NCBI GenBank assembly: GCA_029834535.1
Contig: JAQMWT010000369.1
Span: 1-25,073 of the forward strand
Reading direction: 5' to 3'
Origin: Chrysophaeum taylorii
Taxonomy: Eukaryota > Sar > Pelagophyceae > Pelagomonadales > Pelagomonadaceae
DNA: 25,073 bases
The notes below the pieces were generated by a model. The model searched no databases. It saw only the letters and a program-made list of their open reading frames with translations, and was not told where the DNA came from. Below are positions 1 to 8,872 of this stretch, in pieces. Every line of letters begins with the position of its first letter. The stretch's first letter is position 1. Both the position numbers and the translations under genes were made by a program.

Positions 1-63
1 TCGGTAATACTTCGTTCAGTTACGTATTATGGAGGCCGGAAAAATGATGTAGACGGATGCGTT

Positions 64-963
64 TTAACATACGTAATCGCGTATACGGAACCAACGTGTG
101 CTGATAGCTTTAGCCTTAGTCGCACTGTCGGGATTATTAGATAGATGAATAGCAGAAGCAGACTCTACAAGTATAGGGCTGTTACGTATGAACGACATGT
201 CCGACGGGAGGGGATTGTCGTGAGCATCATAGTCTAATAGCAAGTCTTTCCCTGGAGGTTGGTGGAAATAGAAGTGAGGATTTATAGCGAATGCCATTTC
301 CGTTAGCAATTTGCGTAACCAGACCACATCATCGGCGCACATATTAAGGGCTATGAGCTCACTTTCGTGCGTAGAAGTAGCTGTAATAGGTTGTAGCTTA
401 GACTTCCAAGTGATGAGAGAACCAAACAAAAAGATAGCGTAACCGGTCGTAGATTTGCGGTCTTGTTCATAAGAGGGTGCATTATCGGCATCAACGAACG
501 CGACTAGTGGATCAAAATTACCTAAATTAACTTGTTCTTTAGTGTAGTCCAACATGGTAGCCATGTCAGTGCGATTGCCGATAAGAAGTCGAAGATGGTC
601 CATTCGAGCGGAAGAACCAGAGTAGTACCAGAGGCGAAGATTGCGATTTTCGGGCTTGCGCAAGTAGCGGAGCGATCCTGTTAGTACTTGAACATGTATA
701 AATGCTGGATTGTGCATTCCTCGAGAGCAACGACTAAGGCTTTGGGATAAATCAGGACGACAGGCCAATTGAACAAACGCGAGCTTGCCGATTAGCGTAG
801 AGAAAGTATGAAGGGTGAACTTGTCCATATCAGAAGATGGCTCTCCAGTTTTATTCGTGGCTGATGGTGACATCGGTGTGGAAGTGGGACGCAACTGCAA
901 AATAAAATTTACTCTTCGAACAATGATCAAGTTTAGCCTGACAGTCCAGTGATATAGAACCAT
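64..963 (-). pseudogene. copia RNase H and RT-RNase H connection
   Basis: A 299-codon frame carrying the C-terminal part of a copia polyprotein. Residues 50-110 match the conserved IGKLAFVQLACRPDLS / LRYLRK region that follows copia RT. Residues 155-220 are the RNase H core: FVDAD with the first acidic residue, DRKSTTGYAIFLFGSLITW, then STHESE with the catalytic Glu near 200, then VVWLRKLL. RNase H would remove the RNA strand of the RNA-DNA hybrid during reverse transcription. The frame stops after IRDYVC, short of the usual copia C-terminus, and its RT half lies in another frame. I treat it as part of a broken polyprotein rather than an independent gene. Confidence 0.8.
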
Positions 964-1568
964 CAGTTGTACGCGTTATGCGCATGCCTAGAGAGTATGG
1001 ACTTCCTCGAAGGTGTCGACTGAGTATTCCTTTTCAGAGCGTGCTGGAACTCGACGTAGAACGAAGTACAAGTAATGACGACGTCGTCTACTGAGAGCGT
1101 GCAAATTAGAAGTGTAGCGTCAGCTTGGACTTTAGCGTAAATGCATGTGTCTGTTCGAAATCGTGTATAGCCTAATGAATCAAAGAAACCGTTTATGGTT
1201 TGATTCCAAAGGGCAGGGCTCTGACGCAATCCATAGAGAGATTTAAGTAGCCTTGGAAGACGGCGGCCTTGGTATTTAGTATCTTAAGGATCGAGAAGGT
1301 AAATGCCTCGTGGCAGTTTGACGTAGACATGAGAATCGATGGGAGCTTGAACAAAAGCGTTAGGGACGTCGACATGGTAGACGGGAAGTCGCAGGTGAGC
1401 TGCTAGCGCGAAAACACAACGGATTCCAGTAAGCTGTGCCATAGGACTGAGTGTGTTTAAGAAATCGGTGCCCAGGGAGGCTAAGAATCCTCGTAGGACC
1501 AGGCGTGCTTTATGTTTAATGTACTGACCAGCAGCGTTGGTTTTATCCGTAGGACGAACGGGTGTCAA
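963..1568 (-). pseudogene. copia reverse transcriptase (RVT_2 type), frame-shifted
   Basis: Two pieces of one RT domain. The first, 1568-1284, has KARLVLRGF, SPMAQLTGIRCVFALAAH and VDVPNAFVQAPI; these are the copia RT fingers and palm with the motif A Asp. The second, 1229-963, has RQSPALWNQTINGFF, DTCIYAK and the active site LSVDDVV, where SVDD replaces the usual YVDD. The linking residues (equivalent to LLKSLYGL) are readable across 1230-1283 only after a frame change. RT would copy element RNA into cDNA. The frameshift and the altered YxDD box make this copy inactive as it stands. Confidence 0.8.
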
Positions 1569-2280
1569 TAGGTTTTGAGTTGACCATTGGCAGCGCTAGT
1601 TTAAAGCAGCCAACCAACAATGTCAAAAATCTCTTTAGAGATGGCAGCAACATAAGCTTGCGATCAGCGTCTGAGAGCCTTTGAGGCAGGTCAACTCATA
1701 TTCATCAATTTTGATATCTTTGGCTTGAATCTTGTATTCGTCCGAACTAACCGTGCTAGGTCATGAGTCGTCGTCAGATGAGTAATCGAATAAACGATAT
1801 TATCGTGCAGATGAGCATGATCGGGATCTTCGACGAGTTGAACAACTAGTAGAGGAGCATCACCAAGGTGGGCTTCAATGTAATGCGATTGTACGGTGAT
1901 ATAGTCTTCGATGGCGGAGAGATGAGGCTCGGAGGCGCCGTAGGAAGCGTCATTATGATCCATAATGGAGTGGGGTGTGAACAAAGCATAAACATATTGA
2001 GCGGGAGGAACTAGAAAGGCGTGAGCATGTTCAGAGATTAAATGAACGAGAGCTTGAGGAAGGTGAAAGTCCGCAAGGTTGATGTTGTCGCAGAAGTGAA
2101 CATGAGGAGTATCAGGCGATGGGTGGCTATGGCTCCTATGACACATAACTGAAGAGGACTGTGAAATCACTTGGTGCACATGGTGATGAAGGGGTGATGT
2201 AAATTCCCCCTCTGGAGGTATAGCCGTCCAGTGGGTGCCATGAGCGATATGAAGGGAGTGGAGGGTGGGGTCGCAGAAGG
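1569..2280 (-). pseudogene. copia linker between integrase and RT
   Basis: This stretch lies between the integrase and RT frames and holds an open frame of 162 codons at 2179-1691. It is rich in His, Pro and Ala and has no motif I can name. In copia polyproteins this segment is a poorly conserved linker, so assignment rests on position only. The 120 bases below 1691 contain stops in every frame I tried before RT homology begins at 1568. Confidence 0.4.
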
Positions 2281-3288
2281 TTATGTACTGCTTGGAGTAT
2301 AGGTAGTCCCCCTCTCGTGTTCAGTGTCGGGTGACACAGCAATCCCCCTCTGCAACGCAACACCGGGGGTGCCTCGAACAGAAAAGGGTATCTCAGGAGA
2401 AGGTGCAGGTGGTGGGGATTGTTCATAATCGGGAGGAGATTTAGAACTGAGGTATGGAAAGGTAAGTTTAGAAGAGACACGGACTTGGCCGTTCTCAGGA
2501 TTGAGAACAACATCAGCTAAGTGGTTGACATGGGGTGTAACCAGCAGGTTAATGACATTAGCGCCACATAAGTAGATATAGGGACGACAGCGAGGTTCGT
2601 ATTTATGAGACTCATTAGACTCCAAATGCAAATAACATACCGAACCAACTGGTTTTAGGTAATCTTGTTGGGGAACATTACATTGGCCCAACAACATTTG
2701 TTGGGGACATGACACTTTATTGTATATACGTTCGAGAGAGACACTAGGAAGGAGATTGTACGATTGAACAGCGTGGATTACAGCCCACGGAAAATGTGGA
2801 GCAGGGTCAATTGCGGGATGACCCTTGTACGACACATTGAGTATATTCCTAAGTCTAGTGGATGCGGCAGTTGCTGTGTGACCAACAGCAGCTTCCACTT
2901 CATAATTGAACACATGTAAGTACGGCGGGAAAGCAGACATAATAATACCATGCTCAACACGATAGGGAGTGGTGATGTACTGGGACATGTGGGGTTTAAA
3001 AGAGTCACAATAGATTTGCTTTAATTGCACATGAACATAAGTAGAACAAAAGTCACGAACAAATTCGAGAGCATTGCAAAATTCACTAGCGTTTGTTGTG
3101 CGACAGAAGTAGATTGACAATCGAAAGAGGCCCCACTCGGAGAGGATGGGAACATAGCCACCATCGCATGCCCAAGCTTCGCCAGGTTGAAAGACTTTTT
3201 CGAATGAAGATATTTTCTTTAAATGGTGGGAGCGTGGGAAGCGCTTCTTATGTAAAGTGCAATCCACAAAATTTACGGTAGGGCACAT
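2281..3288 (-). pseudogene. copia integrase
   Basis: A 335-codon frame with a copia integrase layout. The N-terminus (FVDCTLHKKRFPRSHH) resembles the end of a GAG-pre-integrase zinc region. The catalytic core has WACDGGYVP with first Asp 42, QIYCDS with second Asp 95, and HGIIMSAFPPYLHVFNYEVE with a Glu at 130 or 132. A Glu about 35 residues after the second Asp is the retroviral-type D,D-35-E arrangement. LKPVGSVCYLHL and the following residues match the copia integrase C-terminal signature. The flanks of the two aspartates differ from the usual DxxGP and DNGxEF, so this is a divergent lineage. It overlaps the preceding frame by about 40 bases in another phase. Its product would insert cDNA into the genome. 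Confidence 0.75.
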
Positions 3289-4777
3289 CCGAGGGATGAT
3301 GACCCGGGTTTGATGTGACCTGAACAGCCTTTATGGCTTGCGAGTCACTTGAATGATGAGCATTATGAAAGTTCGTTGCGCGTGTCTGTGCATCGCGAAA
3401 AGCGAGGGTACCACGAGCATGGACCTTTTTATCGAAGGGAGCATGTTTCTCATGCGGTTGTCTGGGAGTTATTAAAGGGATATGCTTGGATTTAGATGTA
3501 GAGGTTGATGTTTCATCTGAAGACGAGATGTTAGACATAAATACACGTGCAACAGAGTCGACATCAAACAAAGGAAATTCGGGATTAGATAATAAATTGT
3601 CACAGCATTTGAAAATTTTAGTGGAGATGTACTGCATAGTAAGAAAACTCTGGGTTATTTGTTGTGAATAGTCTGTTTGGAAAATGTTGGTGAATAAAGT
3701 TGGCCTGTATGTTTTGGTTAGTGATGCTTGGTCGGGATCGAAGGATGGCGATAGATTTAATTTACGCAAATCATAGACGATCCGACACAAGTGTGTATAC
3801 AATACATGATAGGTGCCAGCTGGAATAGCATTAGCAATCATGTCACAACACAAATCAGGAGATAGAGACAAAAGAAAATTAGTTTGGTGCGCGGTAGAAT
3901 TATTGGCGCGTGCCAATTCTCGTGTTGAATAGTGTCGGATGCGACCAACTCTGGGATCGTACACCAGCATATTCGCATATCCACGAATCGTGGGAGTTGG
4001 TGTATATATGGAATGGACTTTAGCGCCCATCTTCCTGTCACTGGATGTAATGAAGCCAAGGTACCTGCTTTGGGACAAATGCATATCACTTAGAGCAAAG
4101 GATCTGTCGACAAACTCGAGATGGTTGGACTTCGAATAGAAAATGAGAGAATCTTGAAGTACAGGAGAGGTGTGAGACAAAGGAGTCTGCATTAGGCGGC
4201 GTGTATCTCGCAGCTCTACATCATGGTGGTAAGCTTGACACAACCAAAGGAAACCAGTCGCGGATTCAAGTACAGCCGTTTTATCGACTCCACTTTCATG
4301 CGATTGCAAAATGTAAGTTTCGCCAAAGCGGTTGATATGTCCTTGGTAGTTGGGGGAAGGATAGGTGACAGTTATGTCACCGCCTGTGTGTTTACCACCT
4401 GTGATGTAGATGATGGGAGAACTTGAAGATTTATTTAGAAATAACCTGTGTGAAGGTTGGTTAGTTTCGAATGTTGTTATGCGAAAAGACACAGGTAAAG
4501 TGGTTGAGTTAGCGAACAAGCGCTCCATGGCGTTGCATAGAATGACGAACGCTTTTAGTTCAATGGGTGACGTCATACAAGGTAGAGGTCGCTTGGAATT
4601 CGTTAAGAATCCCATGCGAAAATCGGCGATGAAGCTCGTACCATCTTGAACTGGGTGTTCTGTCGTCTTTTGAGAGTGTAGCCGAAGAAAGAGCATGATT
4701 AGTGTTTCGAGTTCAGCTACAGTCAGACGAACAGATCCTGTGCGACTAACGGCGCCGAGTGTTTTATGATTGGACAC
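3248..4777 (-). pseudogene. copia gag C-terminal and protease region
   Basis: A 509-codon frame directly upstream of integrase, where copia elements carry the end of gag and an aspartic protease. Residues 222-228 (FVDRSFA) stand where a DTGAS-type active site is expected. About 78 residues later, NFLLSLSPDLCCD (300-312) resembles the NLLSVxxLC signature that closes copia proteases. Both matches are loose, and the catalytic DTG is not canonical. Residues 425-480 are Ser/Thr-rich linker. The codon before the first Met is in the same frame as 5086-4799 and is separated from it only by a TAA at 4799, so the two were probably one frame. I am confident of membership in the element and less so of the protease. 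Confidence 0.5.
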
Positions 4778-4798
4778 ATAAGGAGCATCTGGAAAAAC

Positions 4799-5086
4799 TT
4801 ACGTCCAAGGTTCATCGACATATAGTTTTCGACTTATAGCATTGCTGTTATCTGCAATGTCAAGAAAAGAGGCGGCCCTTTTATTAGGCCAGGAAGACAG
4901 ATCTAATGGACCATAGTTATAATTGCGAGCAACAAGGATCCATCTTCCCCGAGATTGAAAATCGCCACATAGGTAGCAAGGACAGCGATCACGTATATCC
5001 ACCGTGTAATGCATCGTAGAGAAGAGTAGATTAGCAACCCTGATGTGGTCTTCGTAGGATGCCGCATGTGGCGGTGTCATTTCCAT
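4799..5086 (-). pseudogene. copia gag segment with cysteine cluster
   Basis: A 95-codon frame in the same phase as the following 509-codon frame. It contains RDRCPCYLCGDFQ, a CxxC pair that could be the remnant of a zinc knuckle, but the downstream His and Cys of a CX2CX4HX4C knuckle are not where they should be. It overlaps the end of the upstream gag frame by 10 bases in another phase, with an ATGGAAATGA overlap. That could be a decay frameshift or a coupled overlap. I name it gag by position only. Confidence 0.4.
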
Positions 5087-6282
5087 AATGAGGACAAGGG
5101 GTTTTTAAAGCTCAGCACACTTGACGCGCTTGGAAGTAAAGAATCGCCCATATCTCGCTCGAAAGTCGAGATGGCCCTCCCGTTGATTAGGTTTCGATTG
5201 GTGCACGGGGACGTCAATTCCACAATGTCCGAGTCGTATGTGGCACGTTCGTTCTCGGATGCACGGTGCAGATACGTCAGGAACTTGGGTAGAGAAGGAA
5301 ACACTTCGATAGAGTTGCCAGACCTTATTCGAAGCATGTGCGTGAAATTTTCATCGCTCTCAAAAAGAACTTTGACATTAATGTTAAGATGCAAGTCATT
5401 GGTAGCACAGGCCATGAATGCTGGAGTGGACAAGCCGGAACAAAGCAAAGTTACCGAAGGTGTACGGGAATTAGCAGTGGATGTTACCGTATGAAGCAGA
5501 TTGTGATTAAGTCTGTGTCATACAGGCGGTGAGATGTGCTTGCGAATATAATAAGGGAGCTGTGAATACATGGACTCCAAAATGGATTTCAGCCAATGAA
5601 CGTAAATTACACGTTCAAGCAATTTGTTATAAAGCCCTTGCATTTCACGTTGCTCATGGAAGGCACCTAAACTAAATTGCAAGGAGCGAAGCTCCATCTT
5701 TCATGCCTTTGCTTGTTGAAGCGAATATATGGGAAGCGTAGGAAGGAGATTTGCCAATCTAAACAGCAGGATCTTAACATTATCGTCGATCTTACTGGTG
5801 ATGTTAGTTTCCCCTTCAAATTCAGTACCGAAGAGATGGATGCCCAGTTTATCTTCACCCCATTGCGTCATGCTTATGATATGCAAATCAGGGTCATTGT
5901 GTTGGTTTTGTTTAGGAAGGAACAGGGCGACATCGAGTTTAACATAGCCAACGTCAGGATACTTCGGTAGAGCTGGGATGACAGTCCTTATAATCATGGC
6001 ATGAGTACTACTTCGAGTGTCGGTAGCTGTCTGGATTGCGGGAGACAGAGATTCTGGCAATTTAACGATATGCAAGGGATCAGCGTAACGTCGGAAATTG
6101 ATGACGTGTTGAGAAGCGCAAGTATCCGCGTATCCAGGTGCTCTCATAATAGGCCGGTTATACTCATTATACAACGTGAGAATAGTGGAGTACCATGCAT
6201 GAGTTGAACTTTGACCGAAAGCATATTGCGCAAGAAAAGTCAGCATTTGCTCGGAGGGTGTAACAACCAAGGTAAATCCACA
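5077..6282 (-). pseudogene. copia gag, N-terminal part, with two in-frame stops
   Basis: One phase can be followed from about 6282 to 5077 if TGA codons at 5701 and about 5530 are ignored. The sequence on both sides of each stop looks like ordinary protein (for example KMELRSLQFSLGAF just after the first, QLPYYIRKHISPPV before the second), which suggests substitutions in a formerly open gag. No gag family motif is recognisable; the call rests on its place upstream of the protease and integrase. The true start is missing because the 5' end is replaced at about 6283 by gypsy sequence. Confidence 0.45.
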
Positions 6283-6398
6283 AATCTTCTTGCGACAATC
6301 GGACCGTTCACGATCGGGGAACCGAAAGACAACGAACTTACCATGCTTAAAATCGTCCCGGGAGGTTTCCTTGGGGTTAGGCGCGGCTTGATCGACCA
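6283..6398 (-). pseudogene. fragment of Ty3/gypsy polyprotein C-terminal tail
   Basis: About 39 codons (VVDQ..., DDFKHGKFVVFRFPDR, RSDCRKKI) align without gaps to residues 475-512 of the gypsy-C integrase frame at 18095-19987. They are closer to gypsy-C than to the same tail in gypsy-B. Homology starts and stops abruptly: the copia gag phase takes over on the left and GC-rich unrelated sequence on the right. The frame runs through both junctions by chance, giving a false 285-codon chimera. It is a relic of insertion or recombination. Confidence 0.75.
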
Positions 6399-6521
6399 CC
6401 GGGCTTGGCGACAGCCGCATCCGAGGGGGGGGGCGCGCGAGAACAGCGTTTTGCTGGGCGGGGGGGGGCGCCACCCCCCAGCGCCAAAGTCTGGTGTCCG
6501 GTGGGGAGTCTGCAACATCCC

Positions 6522-6540
6522 AGCACGAAAGTTTCGTGCT
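6522..6540. repeat. 19-bp palindrome
   Basis: AGCACGAAA and its exact reverse complement TTTCGTGCT, separated by one G. It is a perfect 9-bp inverted repeat in GC-rich sequence of unknown origin. Confidence 0.85.
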
Positions 6541-6670
6541 AGGGGGGTGTCCGACCACCGCGCACGCACTCTAGAAGGCGCCTCGAATGCTTGCCGAGCG
6601 CCCAGGTGGTCAGCCGAGCTATAGAACTACGTACGGCCACGGAGTGGGTGCCGGCTACTCGGCCGGGAGG

Positions 6671-6696
6671 GAGCGCCTCTGCTAGCAGAGGCGCTC
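6671..6696. repeat. 26-bp perfect palindrome
   Basis: GAGCGCCTCTGC, TA, then GCAGAGGCGCTC: a fully self-complementary 26-mer with 12-bp arms. It could form a very stable hairpin or cruciform. It lies 130 bp from the smaller palindrome, with no gene next to it. Confidence 0.9.
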
Positions 6697-7177
6697 TTCG
6701 GCGGCATAGGCGTTAAAGAATCGGACCAGAGGAGGCGCGGTTGCATGAAAATCACAGTGGCATAGCCATACGCGCGACTCCGAGCCGTAAAACTTGTCGG
6801 GATGTTGCACGCGCCCTGTCCTCAAGACGACGATGATGACGACAACGAACCGCCCCCCGCGAACATGGCGAGGTCATCGAGCCAGACTCCGTCGACGAGC
6901 CCGCCCTCGATGAGGAGGATGAGAGCCCAGCTCCCGAGGAGAACCTCCGCGACTACCTCATGGACATCGGAGACGCCACATTCTACCATGAAGCCGCCAC
7001 ATTCCTTGCGCGACCCATTCAGCGTCGCCAAACACCCCTTTCGAACCCAATTTCCCTGCCAAACTGTAGCCAACATTGTAGAGGCACTCAGGTGCTGCGG
7101 TGCCCGTCGTCCTAGGGGGGGCACCGATCCCTCCGCGCTATAGGGGAGGCCTAGGGGAGGGGATACCGACCCTGTCG

Positions 7178-7501
7178 TGGTTTTCTCAGACACCCGCCCC
7201 TCTTGGCCGGGCCAGTGCCTCAACAACCCGTTCTCCCAACCCGAACCGCGGGTGAAACCACCACACGCCCGATCTCAGCGTAACACTCACGCCATCACGA
7301 AAATCGGACAATCAAATGAGGGTAATAGCAAGAAGACAGCAAGAAAGCAATACAGATGCCGGGTACATTGGGTTCAGTGGAAGTGCAGGTGAGGATGTCA
7401 AGATGACACCCCCCCCCATAGTTGTAAGGTCAGTACCAGGGCAACAATCAGGGTAAGTCAGGTGGCAGGCAGGCAAGAGGGGGGATGGCGTTACTGCCAC
7501 A
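7178..7501 (-). repeat. gypsy-B 3' LTR
   Basis: A 324-bp LTR beginning TGTGGCAGTAACGCC on the minus strand and ending CTGAGAAAACCA. It matches the right-hand LTR (16136-16776 minus its LINE insert) along its full length, about 29 differences in 325 by eye. It sits just downstream of the polyprotein end and next to a purine tract, as a 3' LTR should. Confidence 0.85.
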
Positions 7502-7515
7502 GGAGCCCCCTACTT
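7502..7515 (-). promoter_or_regulatory. gypsy-B polypurine tract
   Basis: On the minus strand AAGTAGGGGGCTCC ends exactly at the TG that opens the 3' LTR. This is the expected site and composition for the plus-strand cDNA primer. Gypsy-C has a similar AGGGGAGTCC at the same place. Confidence 0.65.
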
Positions 7516-7536
7516 GAGATGAAGTCGTCCTCGACT

Positions 7537-7818
7537 TCAAGGGCGACGAAGGTCACGCTCACGAATAGTGCGATAAGCTCGGTCAGCTACACCAGCAGGA
7601 ACTTTGTTGCTGTGGAGGCCGAAGTTACTGACGAGGACATCGATTTCATCCGGGCGAAAATCAGTCACACAGGGTTCACAGCCCTCCATGTTTGGTCGTA
7701 GGCGTGTGAAGCTACCTCCGTCAGTGTCCTTGTATTCTGGTCTTAAGCGTCGCTCGGCCAGGGGCTTAGTAGGATCAAAAACACGAGGATCATCGCGCGG
7801 TCCCAAATCGGCATAGTA
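7537..7818 (-). pseudogene. gypsy-B polyprotein, extreme C-terminus
   Basis: About 90 codons (LGPRDD..., RLRPEYKDTDGGSFT, PCVTDFRPDEIDVLV, RAYRTIRERDLRR) that align end to end with residues 536-620 of the gypsy-C integrase frame. It is separated from the rest of the tail only by SINE copy 1, which cuts the YYADLG sequence. Deleting the SINE and one copy of its duplication restores the reading frame. The role of this tail is unknown. Confidence 0.8.
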
Positions 7819-8181
7819 ACTAACTAACTAACTAACTTCAGACCTCTCCCGAGCATGGGAGCCAGGCCGGACCGACAGGAGCCAGTCCGGAATCACGGGC
7901 CTGTAGACGAGGAGCGCCGAAAGGACGGTCGGCGGAGAGTGACCATCAAGCTTGTCGCCATGCGACGAGGAGACCGCGATGTGACTGACAACCAACTCGT
8001 CGATAACCTTCCGTCTGCGCCCCCCGGCCATACCCCGTCCCACTGCGAACGTTCCGGCTGCCAACCGGCCCGCCCGGGAGGCGAATAGGTGCCAACCTAC
8101 GCCGGGAGGGCGGATGCCCTCGCAAGGCTCAGGATTCATGAGGCACCGTCCTCCATCGCAACCGCCGTCGGCGATCAGGGT
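7819..8181 (-). mobile_element. SINE-like element, copy 1
   Basis: A 363-bp GC-rich element read on the minus strand: head TTACCCTGATCGCCG near 8181, tail (GTTA)n near 7819. The 13-bp sequence AATCGGCATAGTA lies on both sides (7806-7818 and 8182-8194) as a target-site duplication. Both flanks belong to the gypsy-B tail codons YYADL, so the insertion point is exact. It is about 97% identical to copy 2. No reverse transcriptase is encoded, and I see no convincing tRNA-type A and B boxes, so the origin of its promoter is open. The last 80 bases resemble the 3' end of the LINE at 16263-16556. Confidence 0.85.
7867..7890 (-). ncRNA. conserved 3' stem-loop of SINE copy 1
   Basis: A 10-bp stem with loop UCCU in the RNA sense (minus strand), including two G-U pairs. 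The same fold occurs at the equivalent place in the other copies and in the LINE. It is probably the recognition element for the LINE reverse transcriptase. Confidence 0.6.
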
Positions 8182-8872
8182 AATCGGCATAGTAGTGAAG
8201 CGCAACTGTATCATTGTCGTGATCATATTCTTCATAGACTTCGGCAACGTAGATACGCTTCTTCCGCGCGTTGGATCGTCCTTTAACCCTGAAAATCACG
8301 AACTTACCATGCTTGAAACGGTCGCGGTCTGAAGGTAAATGCAGAAGGGCTGAAGAAGTGTCGATGGTTGGCACTTTCAAAGGCACAATCTGTTGTACAG
8401 ATACTACAACCGACTCAGCATCATCGTCGTTGACGTCCTGAGTTTCGTAAACGACGGGAGAGATCTTTCTGGTAACTATGTAAGGCCCGCGCCAAATGGG
8501 CCGTAGCTTGTGGCGCGTCTTAGGCACGAAACGCAGAACATAATCACCTGGGGGAAACTGGATGTCAATTTGGTGGGCATCATAGTTGAGTTTTTGGCTC
8601 TCCTGTGCTTTGCGGTGAGCTCGTGTAACGAGTCGACTATAAAATTCAAACTTGTTCTTAAAGTCCATCAAAATCTGCTGACGTGATTGCGGTAGATCAC
8701 GCTGTTCACTCAAAAGATTGCAATCGGGTGGTAACAGGAGTTGCTTGCCAGTACGCATCATGCAAGGTATAATTTTCGTTCCCGGAATGCACATCCTATT
8801 GTACATGAATGCGACATATGGGAGGAAATTCGACCAATCTGGCTGACGCTGTTCATCGATCGCAGCTCTCAA
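8182..8872 (-). pseudogene. gypsy-B integrase C-terminal region and tail
   Basis: Continues the gypsy-B integrase after a frame change at about 8870. It reads LRAAIDEQ, then YVAFMYNRMCIPGTKI and the post-catalytic region, then LRPIWRGPYIVTRKISPVVYE. The last is the beta-barrel-like GPF/Y module typical of gypsy integrases. It continues into KHGKFVIFR and VAEVYEEYDHDNDTVALHYYAD, a conserved extra module also seen in gypsy-C. SINE copy 1 interrupts it at 8182. The continuous codons belong to one former polyprotein. Confidence 0.8.

Larger units (their letters stand above)
64..6282 (-). mobile_element. Ty1/copia-type LTR retrotransposon, degenerate, internal part only
   Basis: Reading the minus strand from 6282 down to 64 gives the copia order gag, protease, integrase, reverse transcriptase and RNase H. 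Integrase lying before RT is what separates Ty1/copia from Ty3/gypsy. The coding region is spread over several frames and has stops at 5701, about 5530 and 4799, so it is a dead copy. I see no LTR at either end: the right end abuts a gypsy fragment at about 6283, and the left end lies at or beyond the window edge. The integrase and RT are recognisable but divergent from textbook copia. Confidence 0.8.
6399..7177. other. GC-rich spacer, no identified gene
   Basis: About 780 bp with long G and C runs between a gypsy fragment and the left LTR of gypsy-B. It holds two perfect palindromes, listed separately. One plus-strand frame, from about 6840 to 7121, gives some 93 codons with an acidic middle (VDEPALDEEDESPAPEE) followed by LRDYLMDIGDATFYHEAA; it looks more protein-like than its neighbours but matches nothing I can name. 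No LTR, tRNA or repeat boundary is visible. Confidence 0.4.

Noticed and set aside
4785..4805. ACGTAAGTTT at the TAA in copia gag as an intron donor
   Set aside because: The reading phase simply continues after the TAA, and no acceptor or phase change requires an intron.
6211..6624. A 137-codon plus-strand frame and the 285-codon minus-strand chimera 5701-6558 as genes
   Set aside because: The first is antisense to retroelement sequence; the second runs by chance through copia gag, a gypsy fragment and GC-rich DNA.
7828..8247. Open frames of 77 to 141 codons repeated in each SINE copy (for example the WHLFASRAG / SEVS frame)
   Set aside because: They recur only because the SINE recurs, exist on both strands, lack a start shared with coding context and have no known domain; GC-rich sequence explains them.
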